From: Planctomycetota bacterium
Lineage (GTDB): Bacteria; Planctomycetota; UBA1135; GCA-002686595
Length of the DNA: 64,000 nucleotides
Assembly (NCBI GenBank): GCA_023150475.1
Contig: JAKLKU010000003.1
Span: forward strand, 248,001 to 312,000
Direction: 5' to 3'
Part shown: piece by piece, positions 17,712 to 25,718 of the stretch
How positions within the stretch are numbered: the first letter of the stretch is position 1
How the letters are laid out: every line of letters starts with the position of its first letter
Notes under the pieces: model-generated
Database searches by the model: none
Seen by the model: the letters and a program-made list of their open reading frames with translations, nothing else
Told to the model about the DNA's origin: nothing
Program-made: the position numbers and the translations under genes

Positions 17712-20492
17712 ATGAGTTCGGACGCTCGAAGCCAACTGCACGCGGACTTGCTCTCGAACCTCGGATGGGTTCGACGGGTCGCACGCGCGATCGTCCACGA
17801 CGAAGCGGCGGCCGACGACTTGGCGCAGGAGGTCGTGCGCGTCGCCCTGGAACGCCGCGAGCCGCTCGTCGGCGCCGAACGCGGCCTGCGAGCGTGGTTG
17901 CGACGCGTCGCGCGAACGCTGGCGCTCGATCGCGCGCGCTCGGAGCGAGCACGGAGAGCTCGCGAGCTCTCGGTGTCGCGCTCCGAGCGCGACGACGACA
18001 CCGCGGAGATCGTCGAACGCGGTTGGCGGCAGCAACGCGTGGCCCAAGCGGTGCTCGAGCTCGCCGAGCCGTACCGCACGACCGTGCTGCTGCGCTACCT
18101 CGACGAGCTCTCGACCGCCGAAGTCGCCGCGCGCATGCAGGCAAGCGAAGCGACGACACGCCAGCGCTTGTCGCGCGGGCTCGAACTGCTGCGCGGGAAA
18201 CTCGATTCCGAGTTCGAGTGCGACACGCGGACGTGGGCTCTCGCGCTGCTCGCGCCGTCGAACTCGGCGGCCGCGTCGATTCCATCCGCGATGGTCATGC
18301 AAGGAGCCGGAGTCGTGAGTGCGAAATGGATCGGAGCCGCGGTCGCGGTCGTCGTGTTGGGATTCGTCCTGTGGCGCGGAGCGAGCGACGCGAGCTCGCC
18401 GTCGAGCTCGGAAGCAGCCACGGGCACGCCGAGCCTCGTCGCGTCGCTCACCGAGCGCGCGCCGGCTCCAATCGGGCCCGCGACGCCCGCGGCCGAGGTG
18501 CGCGGCGCGACCGACGCGCGCACGCTCGTCGCGGCGGGCCGCGCGACATCGAGCGTGAGCGACGCCGTGACGATCCTGCGAGTGCGCGTGAAGGACTCCG
18601 CGGGTGCGACCCTCGTCGCGGGACAACTCGACTGCGCCTTCGCGCGGGAGAGGCACGTGCAGTTCTCTCCCAGCACGGTGCGCACACGCGTGCCGATCGC
18701 CGGGGAGATCACCGAGTTCCGGCTGCCCGCGAGCGCGGTCGCGGCGGAGGTCAGCGCCTCGGTCGCCGGCGCGCGCGGCTCCGCGACGGTCGAGGTCGCG
18801 CCGTTGCGACCGGCGGAAGCCGCGAAGCTCGGCGAGGTCGTCCACGACGTCGTGATCGCGCTCGATGTCACCGCCGCGCCGCCCGCGCTGACCGGCGCGA
18901 TCTTCGTCGACGGCGCGCGACGGGCGCCACGAGGACTCCAGCTCCGCTACAGCGCCAACCACGTGATCGGCGAGCAGCCGCGCGTCAACACGCTCGACGC
19001 GAGCTACGTGCTCGACGAAGTCGCCGGCGCGGGCGGACGTTTGTGGGTGACCAGCGACGAGACGGCGCCGCGCAACTTCGAACTCGACGCAGAGACGGTC
19101 GCGAGCGGAGCGCTCGACCTCGAGCTCGGATCCGGGCGGACGCTCTCGTTGACCTTGATCGACCGTGTGAGCGACACGCCGCTCTGCCGCGCGTCCTTCC
19201 ACGTGCGCCGCGACATCCGACTGCACGACAACGTCTGGGACAGCGATCAACGCACGTATCGCACCGACGACCACGGGCAGTGCGAGATCGTCGGCCTGCC
19301 GAGCGAAGGCAGCGTGACGATCCTGCCCGACACCGGACCGCTGCCGCGCGCGGTGATCTTCCGCAACTCCGAGCCGTTGACGCAACCGTGGTTGAACGAG
19401 CCTTGGTGGCTGCGCCGGCTGAAGCCCGAAGATCCCGAGCGGCTCGCAGTGACGCTGCGCGTGACGCTCGGTCAGGACGGCGCGACGGCGTTCGGTTACG
19501 TGCCGCCGAGCCTGCGCGGAGGTCGCGATCACTCCGAGCGCGTCCGCGTCGCGGCGCGGGAGCTCAACCTCGCGTACGATCCCGAGGCGCCGCCGGCGGA
19601 GCGCCTGCAGGAGCGCGGCGACGCGTTCGAGCTCCCGGTCGACGCCGACGGGCGTTGGGAGCTCGTCGCTCCGTTCCCGAGTCGTTACGTCGTCTGGTTG
19701 GAGCGGAGCTCGAGCCGCGCGAAGTTGAGCGACGAGGTCGAGGTCGCGCTCGACGCCGCGGGCGCGGTCGGTCCGATCGAGCTGAAGCTCAGCGACGCGC
19801 TCGCGGTCGAGGTGCGCTTCGAGCACGTGCCGCCGGAAGGCGACTTGAGCCTCACGATCGCGGAACCGGGAGCGAGTCCGCGCACCGAGCAAGTCGCGTG
19901 CGGCGGCGGCGCCTGTTCGCACTCGATCCAGCTGACGGCGGCGAGCGACGTCACGGTCGAGTGGACGTCGCGCGATGACCGCCACTTGAAGCTCCAACGC
20001 CGCGTGCGCATCGACCCGGCGCGCGAAACGGCGCGCACGATCGATTTCGGCGACGGCGACGAAACGCGTGCGGTGCGCATCGCGCTCGTGCCGCGCGGCG
20101 TCGAGCTCCGCGGAGACGAAATGCTCGCGATGCTCCGCCTCGACGCTGCGGACGCGCCGACCGGCGACGCGCTCTTCGTCCCGGTGCGGGACGGCGTCTC
20201 GCTGCGGGACGTGCCGCTCGCGAACGGCCGCTGGTTGTACGCGTACCTGGATCGACCGGGCACGGCGCTGATCCTCGGCGTGTGCAACGTCGACGCAGCG
20301 ACGACGAGCCTGCGACTCGAGCCCGAAGTGCTCGCGAAGGCGCGCGACGATCTGGGCCAGAGCCTGGCGCTCCGCGAAGTCGACGGCGTCGTCCTCGGCG
20401 CCGAAGGGGCGTTCGGCCGACCGGTGCCGACGCCCGCCGGCGAGGGTCCACTCTGGCTCTCCGCGACGCTGCGCTACGACAGCGTCCCGTGA
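17712..20492 (+). CDS. ECF sigma factor fused to transmembrane helix and large extracytoplasmic domain
   Basis: The first 170 residues of this 926-residue protein are an ECF sigma-70 factor: a region-2 helix with DEAAADDLAQEVVRVALERR and LRAWLRRVARTLALDRARSERAR, then region 4 with LAEPYRTTVLLRYLDELSTAEVAARMQASEATTRQRLSRGL. A single transmembrane helix follows (about 206-222), and the remaining 700 residues are beta-rich, with CarboxypepD_reg-like units (for example LRVRVKDSAGATLVAGQLD and TYRTDDHGQCEIVGLPSEG). The topology implied is sigma domain in the cytoplasm and sensor outside. The ATG at 17712 was chosen because it begins the sigma domain; the frame is open upstream to 17331 without family similarity. 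No anti-sigma gene is adjacent. ECF factors with C-terminal extensions are known from planctomycetes; how such a factor is freed to reach RNA polymerase is unknown. Confidence 0.88.
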   Translation: MSSDARSQLHADLLSNLGWVRRVARAIVHDEAAADDLAQEVVRVALERREPLVGAERGLRAWLRRVARTLALDRARSERARRARELSVSRSERDDDTAEIVERGWRQQRVAQAVLELAEPYRTTVLLRYLDELSTAEVAARMQASEATTRQRLSRGLELLRGKLDSEFECDTRTWALALLAPSNSAAASIPSAMVMQGAGVVSAKWIGAAVAVVVLGFVLWRGASDASSPSSSEAATGTPSLVASLTERAPAPIGPATPAAEVRGATDARTLVAAGRATSSVSDAVTILRVRVKDSAGATLVAGQLDCAFARERHVQFSPSTVRTRVPIAGEITEFRLPASAVAAEVSASVAGARGSATVEVAPLRPAEAAKLGEVVHDVVIALDVTAAPPALTGAIFVDGARRAPRGLQLRYSANHVIGEQPRVNTLDASYVLDEVAGAGGRLWVTSDETAPRNFELDAETVASGALDLELGSGRTLSLTLIDRVSDTPLCRASFHVRRDIRLHDNVWDSDQRTYRTDDHGQCEIVGLPSEGSVTILPDTGPLPRAVIFRNSEPLTQPWLNEPWWLRRLKPEDPERLAVTLRVTLGQDGATAFGYVPPSLRGGRDHSERVRVAARELNLAYDPEAPPAERLQERGDAFELPVDADGRWELVAPFPSRYVVWLERSSSRAKLSDEVEVALDAAGAVGPIELKLSDALAVEVRFEHVPPEGDLSLTIAEPGASPRTEQVACGGGACSHSIQLTAASDVTVEWTSRDDRHLKLQRRVRIDPARETARTIDFGDGDETRAVRIALVPRGVELRGDEMLAMLRLDAADAPTGDALFVPVRDGVSLRDVPLANGRWLYAYLDRPGTALILGVCNVDAATTSLRLEPEVLAKARDDLGQSLALREVDGVVLGAEGAFGRPVPTPAGEGPLWLSATLRYDSVP

Positions 20493-20594
20493 GCGGCGTC
20501 GCGCGGCTTTCGCCGATCTCGAACAGTCGCGGGCGGTAGGCCGCGCTACGCTCGAGTCGCGTGGACGTTCGTACCCCCACCGAGGAGTAACCCG

Positions 20595-21656
20595 ATGTTC
20601 GTTCGACTCGCCATCGCGTGTGCAGCGTTGTTCGCTTTCGTCGCTCCGTCACAGGCGCAAGCGCCGCAGAAGACGCAAGCCCAAGTCGCGCTGAAGACGG
20701 GCATGCCCGCGCCTGCGCTCTCGATCGAGAAGTGGGTCAAGGGCTCGCCCGTCGCGAGCTTCGAGAAAGGCAAGGTCTACGTCCTCGAGTTCTGGGCGAC
20801 TTGGTGCGGTCCGTGCATCGCGCAGATGCCGCACGTCTCGCGGCTCCAACGCGAGTACGCCGCGCAGAACGTCACGATCATCGGTGTGACGAGCGAGGAT
20901 CCGGAGAACAGCCTCGCGTCGGTCGAAGCCATGGTCGCCGACAAGGGCGACGGCATGGGCTACACGGTCGCGTGGGATTCTGGTCGCAAGACGAACGAGG
21001 CCTACATGAAGGCCTCGGCGCAGCGCGGGATCCCGTGCTCCTTCCTCGTCGATCAGCAAGGCAACGTCGCGTACATCGGCCACCCGATGTTCCTCGACGT
21101 CCCGCTGAAGCAAGTCGTCGCCGGCACGTGGGACATCGAGAAGGGCAACGCGATGATCGCCGACGTGCAGTCGAAGATGAGCGCGGTCTACAAAGCGTTG
21201 CGCTCGGATCCGAAGGCCGGCCTCGAGAAGCTCGCCGCGATCGAACGCGAGTACCCCGACTTCGCGGGACACAACGACGGCCTGCGGTTCGACCTGCTGC
21301 TCGCCGCGGGCGAACTCGACGGCGCTTACGCGCTCGGCAAGACGCTCGTCGACCTCGCGATCACGGAGAAGAACTCCGCGGAGCTCAACGACATCGCGTG
21401 GAAGATCGTCGATCCGGAAGCGAAACACACCCGCCGCGACGTCGAGCTCGCGCTGCGCGCCGCCGAGAGGGCCGCCGACTTCACGCACTGGAAGGACGGC
21501 GCGATCCTCGACACGCTGGCGCGCGCCTACTTCTGGAAAGGCGACACCGCCAAGGCGATCGAGATCCAGACCAAGGCGGTCGCGACGGCGAAGGGCGAGA
21601 TGAAGAAGCAACTCGAGCAAGTGCTCGCCGAGTACCAGGGCAAGAACACGCAGTGA
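20595..21656 (+). CDS. Exported TlpA-like thioredoxin-domain protein with helical C-terminus
   Basis: At 353 residues the protein has a signal peptide (FVRLAIACAALFAFVAPSQAQ) and a TlpA/ResA-type thioredoxin domain (about 30-180) with active site WCGPC (C71, C74) and the AhpC/TSA-type insertion. Residues 185-350 are helical and TPR-like (DIEKGNAMIADVQSK and similar), a common C-terminal extension in planctomycete and Bacteroidetes homologues. It would act as a periplasmic thiol-disulfide oxidoreductase, for example in cytochrome c maturation, although no ccm genes are nearby. A Shine-Dalgarno GAGGAG lies about 8 nt before the ATG. A strong hairpin terminator follows at 21674. Confidence 0.92.
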   Translation: MFVRLAIACAALFAFVAPSQAQAPQKTQAQVALKTGMPAPALSIEKWVKGSPVASFEKGKVYVLEFWATWCGPCIAQMPHVSRLQREYAAQNVTIIGVTSEDPENSLASVEAMVADKGDGMGYTVAWDSGRKTNEAYMKASAQRGIPCSFLVDQQGNVAYIGHPMFLDVPLKQVVAGTWDIEKGNAMIADVQSKMSAVYKALRSDPKAGLEKLAAIEREYPDFAGHNDGLRFDLLLAAGELDGAYALGKTLVDLAITEKNSAELNDIAWKIVDPEAKHTRRDVELALRAAERAADFTHWKDGAILDTLARAYFWKGDTAKAIEIQTKAVATAKGEMKKQLEQVLAEYQGKNTQ

Positions 21657-21966
21657 TCGGCCGCGACTGACTGGCGCGCGCTCCGTCGACGGCGATCGAC
21701 GGGGCGCGCGCTCGTTCGTGCGGCGAGCGGCACGCGCTCGCGACGTGAGGGCGGCGCGCGGAGAGTCACTGGTCGCGCGCGGAGCGACCCACGGGCCTCG
21801 CTCGCAGCGAACCCACGCCCAGAAACTCACGCGCGCTACGGCGGTGTGGGTACACACTCCTTCCCCGTCGAACGCCGAAGCCGTGCGTATGACGGATCCG
21901 TGACCCGTCACTTACCGTGATGCTCGAGAGTCCTCTCTCGTGCCTTTCGACCTCAGGGAACCCGCC
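21657..21966. other. Intergenic region, 310 bp
   Basis: It starts with the strong hairpin at 21674-21711 that closes the TlpA-like gene. The segment around 21840-21940 (with TATGACGGATCC and TTACCGTGATGC) is less GC-rich than its surroundings and probably contains the promoter of the Cys-rich gene at 21967. I see no gene in it. Confidence 0.5.
21674..21711 (+). terminator. Strong hairpin after TlpA-like gene
   Basis: A 16-bp stem with one G-T wobble (arms 21674-21689 and 21696-21711) and a 6-nt loop begins 17 nt after the stop at 21656. It is followed by TCGTTCGTG, not a full T-tract. It is the most stable hairpin I could find in the window. Confidence 0.7.
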
Positions 21967-22206
21967 ATGAACCGAACCGCGTACGGCTGTGAGACCAAGC
22001 GGCGCCTGATCGACACGAAACTCGTCGACTGCAGGCGACTCGAGAAGCTCTTGGAAGTGCGGGAGCACGCGCAATGTCCCTACTGCTTCGGGACAGCGCT
22101 GCAAATCGCGACTGGACACCACGAGTGCTTCTGCGACTTCAAGAAGGGCCGCGATCCGGTGCATTTCGGTTTCCCCGAGGAGAACGTGCGCGACATCGAG
22201 GGCTGA
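21967..22206 (+). CDS. Small Cys-rich, probable zinc-ribbon protein of unknown function
   Basis: The 79-residue protein has six cysteines (8, 22, 37, 40, 54, 56) and a histidine pair (51, 52). CPYC at 37-40 with HHECFC at 51-56 looks like a small treble-clef or zinc-ribbon site. No signal peptide or membrane segment is present, so it is probably cytosolic. The start at the second ATG (21967) is favoured over 21940 because AGGGAA-type purines precede it by a suitable distance and the earlier residues are not conserved-looking; this is a weak argument. It stands alone between two terminator-like hairpins, suggesting independent expression. I do not recognise the family. Confidence 0.65.
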   Translation: MNRTAYGCETKRRLIDTKLVDCRRLEKLLEVREHAQCPYCFGTALQIATGHHECFCDFKKGRDPVHFGFPEENVRDIEG

Positions 22207-22377
22207 ACGCTTTCTCCTGAAGTGACGCGTGGCGCGAGCCGATTCCCGGAGCGCGCCACGCCGTTTTCTGCCTGGCTCACCACGCTCGAGCGCTCGCCGC
22301 GAGTTCGGGACCGAACTTGCGCTCGCCGCGTCCGCGCTCGTGGGTCCGAGCGGTGAGCCCCGACGCGCGAAACGCAC

Positions 22378-22401
22378 GGCGGCGGGCAGACGCCCGCCGC
22401 C
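22378..22401. terminator. Perfect hairpin between convergent genes
   Basis: Arms GGCGGCGGGC and GCCCGCCGCC pair perfectly (10 bp) around a 4-nt loop AGAC, followed on the forward strand by GAAAAG and on the reverse strand by GTGCGTTTCG. It lies 24 bp after the reverse-strand stop at 22426 and about 170 bp after the forward stop at 22206. Confidence 0.6.
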
Positions 22402-22425
22402 GAAAAGACTCGGACCGCTCCTGGA

Positions 22426-23760
22426 TCAGACGCCGACGGTGCCGCGGCGTTGGTTGACGATCGCGAGCACCCGCTCGCGCAACACGGGCTCCTTCTCGGC
22501 GAGCTCGTACGTGACGCGCAACGCTGGTTGACGGATCTTGACGATCCGCGCGAGGTCGATCGGCGTGCCGATCAACACGAGGTCGCAGTCGACCTTGGCG
22601 AGCGTCGCTTCGAGGTCGCGCACTTGCTGGGCGCCGTAGCCCATCGCGGGCAGCAACGCGCCGATCTTCGGGTACTTGCGGAACGTCTCCGCGAGTTCGC
22701 CGACGAGGTACGGACGCGGATCGACCAGGCTCTTCGCGCCCCACTTCGTCGCCGCGACGGTCGCTGCGCCGAGCGTCATCTCTCCGTGCGTCAGCGTCGG
22801 CCCGTCCTCGACCGCGAGCACACGCTTGCCGCGGATCGCATTGCCGTCGCGCACGAACACCGGCGAATCGGCGTGGACGATCTTGGCCTTCGGATTGAAC
22901 GCCCGGGCGTTCTGCTCGATCGCGGCGACGCCCGCCGGCGGCGCGGAGTCGACCTTGTTGATCAGGATCAGGTCGCAACGCTCGAAGTTGACGCGGCCCG
23001 GGAAGTACTGGAGCTCGTGCCCCGGCCGGTGCGGGTCGGCGACGGTGATCCACAGATCGGGTTTGTAGAACGGCGTGTCGTTGTTGCCGCCGTCCCAGAG
23101 GATCACGTCGGCTTCCTTCTCCGCGGAGTCGAGGATCGCTTGGTAGTCGACGCCTGCGTACACGATCGCGCCGGCGGCGATGTGCGGCTCGTACTCCTCC
23201 ATTTCCTCGATCGTGCACTCGTGCTTCGTCAAGTCGGCGATCGTCGCGAAGCGTTGGACCTTCTGCTTCAAGAGGTCGCCGTACGGCATCGGGTGCCGGA
23301 TCACGATCGTGCGGAGCCCTTGCTCGCGCAGGATCGAGACGATCCGCCGACTCGTCTGGCTCTTGCCGCAGCCGGTGCGCACGGCGCAGACCGCGACGAC
23401 CGGCTTCTTCGAACGGATCATGCTCGCGTCGACGTCGAACGTGCGGAACTTCGCGCCAGCGGCTTCGACGCGCTGCTTGCGCTCCTCGAGATAGGCATTC
23501 GACACGTCGGAATACGCGAAGATCACTTCCTCGACGCCGAGCTTCCGGATCAGGTCGACGAGTTCCTCCTCCGGACGGATCGGGATGCCGTCGGGATACC
23601 CGGGGCCAGCGAGCGCCGCCGGATAGCGCCGATCCTCGATGTGCGGGATCTGCGTCGCCGTGAACGCGACGACGTGCGCGTCGGTCCTGCCTCGATAGCA
23701 CGTGTTGAAGACGTGGAAGTCGCGGCCCGCGGCCCCCATGATCAGCACCTTCTTCGCCAT
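22426..23760 (-). CDS. Cyclic 2,3-diphosphoglycerate synthetase-like P-loop protein
   Basis: The 444-residue protein starts with KKVLIMGAAGRDFHVFNT, a Rossmann-type segment, followed by VVAFTATQIPHIEDRRYPA and EVIFAYSDVSNAYLEERKQ, all characteristic of the cyclic-2,3-diphosphoglycerate synthetase family. A P-loop follows in VRTGCGKSQTSR, and LILINKVDSAPP is NKxD-like, which is why members are often labelled GTPases. In thermophilic methanogens the founding enzyme makes cyclic 2,3-diphosphoglycerate from 2,3-bisphosphoglycerate and ATP; the role of bacterial members is unclear. The start at 23760 is supported by AAAGGAG about 8 nt upstream on the reverse strand; the open frame to 24462 was rejected because it lacks family features. 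The gene is monocistronic, divergent from a beta-helix gene. Confidence 0.88.
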   Translation of the reverse strand: MAKKVLIMGAAGRDFHVFNTCYRGRTDAHVVAFTATQIPHIEDRRYPAALAGPGYPDGIPIRPEEELVDLIRKLGVEEVIFAYSDVSNAYLEERKQRVEAAGAKFRTFDVDASMIRSKKPVVAVCAVRTGCGKSQTSRRIVSILREQGLRTIVIRHPMPYGDLLKQKVQRFATIADLTKHECTIEEMEEYEPHIAAGAIVYAGVDYQAILDSAEKEADVILWDGGNNDTPFYKPDLWITVADPHRPGHELQYFPGRVNFERCDLILINKVDSAPPAGVAAIEQNARAFNPKAKIVHADSPVFVRDGNAIRGKRVLAVEDGPTLTHGEMTLGAATVAATKWGAKSLVDPRPYLVGELAETFRKYPKIGALLPAMGYGAQQVRDLEATLAKVDCDLVLIGTPIDLARIVKIRQPALRVTYELAEKEPVLRERVLAIVNQRRGTVGV

Positions 23761-24348
23761 GACGTCTTGCTCCTTTCGGGTTTCGTCTCCGGCCCAGATG
23801 GCCGCATTCGGCGGATAGAGCCCGAGGATCCCATTCTTCGGGCCAAGTCGCCTTCGCCCGGGAGGCCGAGCGGCACACCAACTTGTGCGTAGCGCGCGCC
23901 TCCCGCGGACGTACCGGCCCGATGGATCGCATGCGCTCGTTCGCGTGCGATTCCAGGGCGGCCCGTTCGGCCCCACTCTCGGACGGCGCCGTCGCGCACG
24001 AGACGCGTGTCCGGACGCGGCGACGATGATCGATGACCGGGGACAGGGGACCTGAGACCGCGGTCGGGCGACGACCGCTCGCCGCGCGACGATCGCGGGC
24101 TCTCCCGACGAACTGCCGTGCCGTACGTGCGCCGACGCACCGAACCGGGTCGACCTGACCACCGCGCGACTCGAGACCGCGCTACCGGTCCGGTGCCGCG
24201 GCGCTGCCATCCGAGATTCGGGGATTTCGTGAACCGCATCGTCGCTTCCATTCGTGTGGAGCGCGCACGACCCAACCGGGTGACGCGTGCGCACGGGCAC
24301 GCCGCACGAAACCTCGAATCGATCCGTACCTCTCTCGGAGGCCCCCCA
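23761..24348. other. Divergent intergenic region, 588 bp
   Basis: This is the longest non-coding gap in the first half. No protein-like frame is credible in either direction. A short quasi-repeat of GGGGACAGGGGACC is present near 24038-24052. The forward gene's Shine-Dalgarno (GGAGG, about 24337-24341) marks its right edge. Both flanking promoters should lie here. Confidence 0.5.
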
Positions 24349-25650
24349 ATGACTTCGCTCCGTCTGCTCACCGTCGGTCTCGCTTCGATCGCGCTCCACG
24401 GCCACACCTTCGCGAGCGAAGTCCACGTGGTCGGTCCCGGACAACAGTTCGCGACGATCCAAGCTGCGATCGACGTCGCGAACGACTTCGACGTGATCGT
24501 GGTGAAGACCGGCACCTACGTTGGGTTCTCGGTCGACGATCGACAGCTAGCGATCGTCGGCGCTCCGGGCGGCTTGCCGCTGATCGTCGGCGAAATGACG
24601 GTCGAGAATCTCGCCGCTGGACGCTCGTTGTTGCTCGCGCGGTTGCACGCGAGGGGCCAAGCGAAGGACACGTATGCGCTGCGCTCGCGCCACAACCTCG
24701 GTTCCGTCGCGGTCGAGCGCTGCGTGTTGAAAGGCCCCACGGGGTCGAACACGTTCCCGACGATCGCCGGCACCGCCGCGTGGGTCGGTTTCGACGCGCA
24801 AACACGTTTCGTCTCGACTTCGATCACCGGCGGCTGGGCCGGAGAGGTGGGCTACCTCGGCGCCGGAACCTACGAAGGTGGAGAAGGCCTCTTCGTGCGC
24901 AGCGCCAACGTCGAGCTCTTCGGTTGCTCGCTCGTGGGTGGCAAGGGCAGTTCGGTGGACGAGGACGACGGCTGGGACGGCGGTAACGGAGGCCACGCGC
25001 TCGAAGTTCCCGAGGGCAACGTGCGGCTGATCGACTGCTCGGCGATCGGCGGAAGCGGTGGCTGGGGCGACTGGGAGTCCGACCCGGTGTTCTGCGATCA
25101 CGGTGGCGACGGCGGCAATGGCGGCGATGGTGCACGTCTGGGCGTGGTCGGAGGCGGAGCGGCGCTGCTGCTCCACCAGGACAGCTCGTTCACCGGCGGT
25201 GTCGGGGGTCAGCCGGGCGACTCCCAATGCGGCGGCCCGGGAAACGCGGGACAACCTGGATTGCCGATCCGCATCGTGAACGGCAACAGCACGCAGCTAC
25301 CGGGACCGTCGCGTTACCTCACGGGGCTTCCTGTCGCGTCCGAACTCCAGGGGCTCTCGCTGACGGCCGTCGGCGCGCCGGGTGACGTCGTGCGGGTCGA
25401 CGTCCGCGAAATCGGCCCTTGGCTCGGCGGTGGGAGCGGATACCACCTGCTCCAAACGCGCACGCCGTGCAACGTGTCGCTCGGAACGGTACCGGCGAGC
25501 GGCATGCTCGACGTCCAGTTCCCGGTGCACGACCTCGGACCGAACGTCGAAGCGCGTTGGTGGAGCATCTCCGCGCGCTTCGTCGACGCAGCGGGCGTGG
25601 AAACGACGGCCCCGCCGTTCTTGGTCGTCTTGCTCGATCAAGCGATCTGA
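24349..25650 (+). CDS. Exported parallel beta-helix (pectate-lyase-like) protein
   Basis: The 433-residue protein has a signal peptide (TSLRLLTVGLASIALHGHTFAS), then VGPGQQFATIQAAIDVANDFDVIVVKTGTY, the usual opening of planctomycete right-handed beta-helix proteins. Residues 150-320 are Gly/Asn/Asp-rich coils with DGGNGGHAL, GGDGGNGGDGA and similar turns. The last 130 residues form a separate C-terminal domain with one cysteine. No catalytic residues are recognisable, so a structural or adhesive surface role is more likely than polysaccharide lyase activity. The first two thirds resemble the N-terminal half of the larger beta-helix gene at 44238. The start is supported by GGAGG just upstream and by the signal peptide. 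Confidence 0.82.
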   Translation: MTSLRLLTVGLASIALHGHTFASEVHVVGPGQQFATIQAAIDVANDFDVIVVKTGTYVGFSVDDRQLAIVGAPGGLPLIVGEMTVENLAAGRSLLLARLHARGQAKDTYALRSRHNLGSVAVERCVLKGPTGSNTFPTIAGTAAWVGFDAQTRFVSTSITGGWAGEVGYLGAGTYEGGEGLFVRSANVELFGCSLVGGKGSSVDEDDGWDGGNGGHALEVPEGNVRLIDCSAIGGSGGWGDWESDPVFCDHGGDGGNGGDGARLGVVGGGAALLLHQDSSFTGGVGGQPGDSQCGGPGNAGQPGLPIRIVNGNSTQLPGPSRYLTGLPVASELQGLSLTAVGAPGDVVRVDVREIGPWLGGGSGYHLLQTRTPCNVSLGTVPASGMLDVQFPVHDLGPNVEARWWSISARFVDAAGVETTAPPFLVVLLDQAI

Positions 25651-25718
25651 CGTCCGGTTCACGCCTTCGACGCCAGCGCGGCGTGACGAAGCTCGAGAAC
25701 GTCGCGCGAAGCGCTGCG

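Noticed and set aside
16908..19997. A reverse-strand open frame of about 1,030 codons under the sigma-TM gene
   Set aside because: It has no protein-like composition, and the forward-strand sigma motifs and membrane segment are clear.
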